Of a stretch of DNA of 64,000 bases, positions 60,461 through 64,000 are shown one piece after another. The stretch is from contig QYAI01000036.1 in assembly GCA_003988855.1 (NCBI GenBank), positions 62,001-126,000 of the forward strand. Reading direction: 5' to 3'. Position numbers and translations under genes: made by a program. The notes beneath the pieces are model-generated. The model was not told the DNA's origin, ran no database searches, and was given only the letters and a program-made list of their open reading frames with translations. This stretch comes from Arachnopeziza araneosa. Lineage: Eukaryota > Ascomycota > Leotiomycetes > Helotiales > Arachnopezizaceae. The stretch's first letter is position 1, and each line of letters begins with the position of its first letter.

Positions 60461-62486
60461 TTACATAGAGCCCTTTATTAAGGTCATCATTGCTTTCCTA
60501 GTCCCGTGCGGATACTTCGCTAGAACTAAACAACGCCTCTCTTCGGCCATCATATCCTGGTTCTGTGATAGTCTGTCTGACCGGATAACGTGATCTCTGT
60601 CATATATCTTCATCTGATCTTGTGATAATTCCAGCTCACTTTCAGAAAATCCCGTCATATCATCTTTAGTGATGAAATTGATCCAATCCTGTTGTATTTG
60701 ATTTTTCAGTTCGAGATTTGTCAGTGGAGACGGAGATTGAAAGAATGGTTGATCAAAATGGCCTACCGACACCACAGGCGATCCTACTTCAGAATTGACA
60801 GTAGTAGTCGGAGCTGAGGATCCTGGAGGCATTTCTGTGGATATCTCGTTCCCTTCTTCAGACTGAGATTGCTTTTCGTCCATTTGATTTAAATGCTGGT
60901 GGAAGGCGTCAAATAGATAGATAAGTTCAACACAGTGATGTGAAACAGTAAAATTTTTAGAAGCCTTGAATGGATTTCCGAACCTGACCTTAAATGGTTT
61001 AATGGTGGTACGACGAATGGTATTACCTCCATGATATTCGCTAAAGAATCTCCTAGCATGGTAAAGGGGTGCTCCGAACATTGAATCGCTGAGGAACTGT
61101 GTGAGGCGGTCACGGATCTCTTTCACATTCAAGGGTTCAGCCAACCTGTAATTTTCCAAGACTTCCTTGCATGCAGTGGCATCTGAATAGGCGTTGCTGA
61201 AAATTGCATGAACATCCTTGAGGCAATGAATAGTCGTTAAACTTTGGTGTATAAAGATACTTCCCTAGGAGTGAGTGTGAGTATGGATGGCTCTCTCAAG
61301 GAGACTTCAGTAAGCTCACCTCAGCAGCACAGTCTCCGATCATGATTTCTAATGGAGGTTCTCCGCTTCTGTCGGTCTCATTTTCCCCAACAGGATCCAG
61401 ATCCACTTCCGCACCACAACCTAGCTCCGTGGTTTTGAGGGACTTCTCATCAAGAACCACTGGAAACGTCTCCCAGCCTAGAACTTTGGCGGCATGTAAC
61501 ACGTCCTCTTTCGGCACCTTTCGAAGCGCGGCCAGTTTTGATTCTGGAGAATTAATTTTGAGGCCGAAGCGGTTGCAAAGTTCATCCCAATGGGTTTGTG
61601 CCTGACTAAGTGGTGTAGGCCCAAGACAGCCAACAGAACCTGACTGCATGATTGCTCTTCGGAACACTGAGGCCCCACTGCTGAATTTGGCATCAAGAAT
61701 ATGGATGTTTGTTGAAGCTGCACCAGCTGACTGTCCTGCAATTGTGATTTTCTTAGCATCACCTCCAAACGCACCAACATTTTGCGAAACCCATTTTATT
61801 CCAATCTTCTGGTCATAGAGACCGAAATTACAACCCAGTGGCTGATCTTCCAACAACTCTGATGAGGCTGCAAATCCGAAATAGTTAAGTCGGTAGTTTA
61901 GATTCACTCCGATAAATGGTTTACCGACATCAATCGAGCGCTGAACGAGGCCGCTGGGATCTTCTTCAGGTTAGCTCCAAGATCTCCATACTCATCATCT
62001 CTTCTTACCCCACATTGGATCCGTACCAGCTCCAAACGCATATGCGCCCCCATGAATCCATATCAGTACGGGCAACTTGAGGTTTTGTGCGCCGATTCGT
62101 TTCAGAGCTTCTTGATTTGGCCGTATAACGAACAGATTGAGACAGTCAAATTCCGACTGTTCAACAGCATCAGCAAATTCAAGGCCTGCCAGGAAAGTAT
62201 CCGAGTTATTTGGGGTTCGAGGCTGCGGACATTTTGGTCTACCGCCTGTTAGACCAAGACCAATCAACATTGAGAAGAAGACTTACCCGTTTTTGAAGGC
62301 TTCGAATTTGTCTGTAGGGAGTTCTGTTCTCAATTCTGAACGTTTCCAACGACCTGGAATATGACCAAATGGAATTCCCCGGAACTCGTCCAAGTCTGGA
62401 AATAACGGGGATCTCTTGCCAATGATAAATTGTTCATGATCCAACGATGTACTCCAGAGAGGAACTGAGATGTCTTTGGCAGTCAT
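60461..62486 (-). CDS. Type-B carboxylesterase/lipase
   Basis: Four exons: 62287..62486, 62009..62238, 61320..61960 and 60461..61264; 624 residues. Intron acceptors were fixed by frame: the second exon must start after GGCGGTAG to give AFKNGPKCPQPRTP, and the third after GAAGAAG to give MWDPSGLVQRSIDVG. Catalytic parts are present: the oxyanion hole in LPVLIWIHGGAYAFG, the nucleophile Ser221 in IAGQSAGAAS, and a His in VSHHCVELIYLF (about residue 467). A Ser/Glu/Thr-rich insertion of about 55 residues (QSQSEEGNEISTEMPPGSS onward) follows that His and is not typical of the family core. No signal peptide is seen at the N-terminus (MTAKDISVPLWSTSLDHEQF), so an intracellular esterase is likely. 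The substrate is unknown. The sulfatase gene lies 1.2 kb away in the same orientation. Confidence 0.9.
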
Positions 62487-63260
62487 TGTGGCAATGTCAG
62501 AAGATAGGAAAAAAGTTCGAAAGAAGGAGTTTCAAGGGCCAGTCGTTGCAATTGGAGTGAGCTAACGTCGGCGAATTGCAGCCACTGCGCGAACGGCTAT
62601 TTATCAAGGAAAACTAGGGAAGACGCTGGTGAAAATGAGCGTGGCGATCACAGGGTGTGGAATTATGGTCAATGGTTCCAGACTAGCCAATATTGAGTCA
62701 ATGCCACCAATCTAAGATGCACATTTCCCATCGTCAACGCTGACACTTCAGGAAGACGGCAAGCCACGTCGCCACCACACGGCTCTCTTTTTCTTGCGGT
62801 AACTCGATCGGCAGCTCTTTGTTGGCAAACAGCCAGTTGGTGCATTTCATCAGCAGCATACGTCCCTCCTAGTCGGCAAAATTGACGGTGGCTTCCAGTC
62901 TTCCATGTGGCTGGAAGCGACAAAGTCAAACGACCTCCTGTGGCGGAAGCGTCATGCAACACGAATGCGCGGGGTTCCCCATCCGTCAACTGCTTCCCCG
63001 CGCTAAGGCCAATTTCACCCGTTGCTGGCCAATTGAGAGACGCAAGGGGCCTCCGTCTACCTTCCGCTCCCTTGAAGAGGCTCGACCAGTTGACAGATTC
63101 GAGACGCCAATGCCTTCATCTCTTCAAACCAATGCTTTGTATTTGTTGGTCGAAAACATGGCACTGAGACTTCTGTTCAAACCTATATAACCAAACACTT
63201 GTCTTCTCTCTGAGAAATTTCAATCATCCGACCCTCATCAAACCAATTCCAATCGCCAAC
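62487..63260. other. Divergent intergenic region between the esterase and the transporter
   Basis: 774 bases, GC-rich in the middle. Overlapping frames of about 85-106 codons on both strands have no signature and probably reflect base composition. It serves as the promoter region of the divergent pair. Confidence 0.45.
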
Positions 63261-64000
63261 ATGTCTGCACTATCATATGCAAAGGCAGAATAGAAAGTTA
63301 TCGCCATATCTTGCTTCATCTGCATTGGAGCCTTCCAATTTGGATATGACAGCTCGTATTTCTCTGGTATGATATACCATTTCCTCAATTAAGAGCAACT
63401 GGCTAACATTTGGTCAGGTATTCTGGCAATGCCAACCTTCATCGACCGTTTTGGAGATCTGGATCCTACTACTTACTGGCAAACACATTTTGTCGGCTAA
63501 GACGCAATCCATTGTGACGAGCATGATAAATGTTGGCAAGTTCTTAGGTGCTGGTTCATCATATCTGATCGGAGACTGGCTAGGCCGAAAAGGAAGTTTG
63601 TTTGTATCGAGCGCCGCTGTTGTTGTTGGAGTTATTCTTCAGGTCTGTGCCAAAAAAACGAAGGGACAATCATTGCGGGTCGGCTCGTACTTGGTATGTA
63701 ACTTGAAAGTGTCATCATTAAGACATCCGCTGACTGATATGTTTAGGTTATGCTGTCGGTCTGATATCATGTATTGTTCCTCTGTACGTGGCCGACTGTG
63801 CTCCGGCCAGGCTTCGAGGCGCTTTGGTCTCCATGTACCAATATATCATTGGAATTGGATTGATCTTGGGAGTCATAGTCGATAATTCAACCAAGGAGAG
63901 GACAGACACTGGGTCATTCCATATCCCGATGGCTGTACAACTGGTCTTTCCTATCATCTTGGTTTCAGGGCTTCTTCTTTTCATTCCAGAGTCTCCACGC
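63261..64000 (+). pseudogene. MFS sugar transporter, disrupted, runs off the window
   Basis: Exons read as 63261..63366, 63418..63693 and 63747 to beyond the edge, with GT-AG introns. The protein pattern is the fungal sugar-porter type of the major facilitator superfamily: FQFGYDSSYFSGILAMPTFI, then GDWLGRKG (the loop 2-3 signature), then APARLRGALVSMYQY and IPESPR at the edge. Three breaks are visible. Codon 11 is TAG (63291..63293). Near 63490 the frame changes by one base between THF and SAKTQSIVTSM. At the A-run 63652..63658 the frame changes again and returns to the original. Each side of every break still looks like good family sequence, so this is a decayed gene rather than a misread one. 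The A-run could be a sequencing error, but the other two breaks are harder to explain that way. The C-terminal half lies outside the window. Confidence 0.8.

Noticed and set aside
63480..63495. An intron to explain the first frameshift in the transporter
   Set aside because: The only GT..AG span here, GTCGGCTAAG, is 10 bases, far too short to be spliced.
1..64000. CRISPR arrays, bacterial operons or prophage
   Set aside because: The DNA is eukaryotic with spliceosomal introns throughout; no regularly spaced repeats were seen.

Overview
The window is nuclear DNA of a filamentous ascomycete (Pezizomycotina). Genes are split by short GT-AG introns of about 45-60 bases, often with a CTAAC-like branch site. 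Recognisable genes include fungal-only families (Mdm10, HET, DUF3425 bZIP, GH12). Class Leotiomycetes is a guess from overall resemblance, not something the sequence proves.

Layout. 1-5.4 kb: the 3' end of an unknown fungal gene, a VWA-domain protein, and a GH12 endoglucanase with an in-frame TAG where the family has a conserved Trp. 6.8-9.7 kb: SAGA subunit Spt20. 10.1-22.2 kb: a dense housekeeping block with Emi1-like protein, Yme2, a ZIP zinc transporter, Mdm10, Mrt4, U1-70K and mitochondrial ribosomal protein L51/L43. It contains three head-to-head pairs: emi1/yme2, mdm10/mrt4 and U1-70K/mrpl51. 23.4-31.3 kb: a 2,546-residue protein with AT-hooks, a zinc-finger-like motif and a C-terminal part resembling TFIIIC subunit Tfc3/Sfc3. 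33.4 kb: a tRNA gene with an apparent 100-base structured intron; the literal anticodon is UUA. 34.2-37.9 kb: two unrecognised proteins, one with long coiled coils. 39.2-42.6 kb: the DNA polymerase delta catalytic subunit, which uses a GC-AG intron. 44.5-49.2 kb: a rhomboid protease, a short-chain dehydrogenase and a bZIP/DUF3425 factor. 49.2-57.5 kb: a gene-poor stretch of degenerate repeats on both sides of one HET-domain gene. 57.5-64 kb: a choline-sulfatase-type sulfatase, a type-B carboxylesterase and a sugar transporter that reads as a pseudogene and runs off the window.

The centre and left are stable core functions (mitochondrial biogenesis, splicing, ribosome assembly, replication, transcription). 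The right third looks accessory: HET gene, repeats, hydrolases and a decayed transporter. Two nutrient-acquisition genes (GH12 and the transporter) carry in-frame TAG codons, and the transporter also has two frameshifts, which suggests loss of carbohydrate-scavenging capacity in this isolate unless these are assembly errors. The most unusual single locus is the tRNA gene near 33.4 kb.

All exon boundaries were read by eye from splice consensus, frame continuity and remembered family sequences. None was checked against transcripts or databases.
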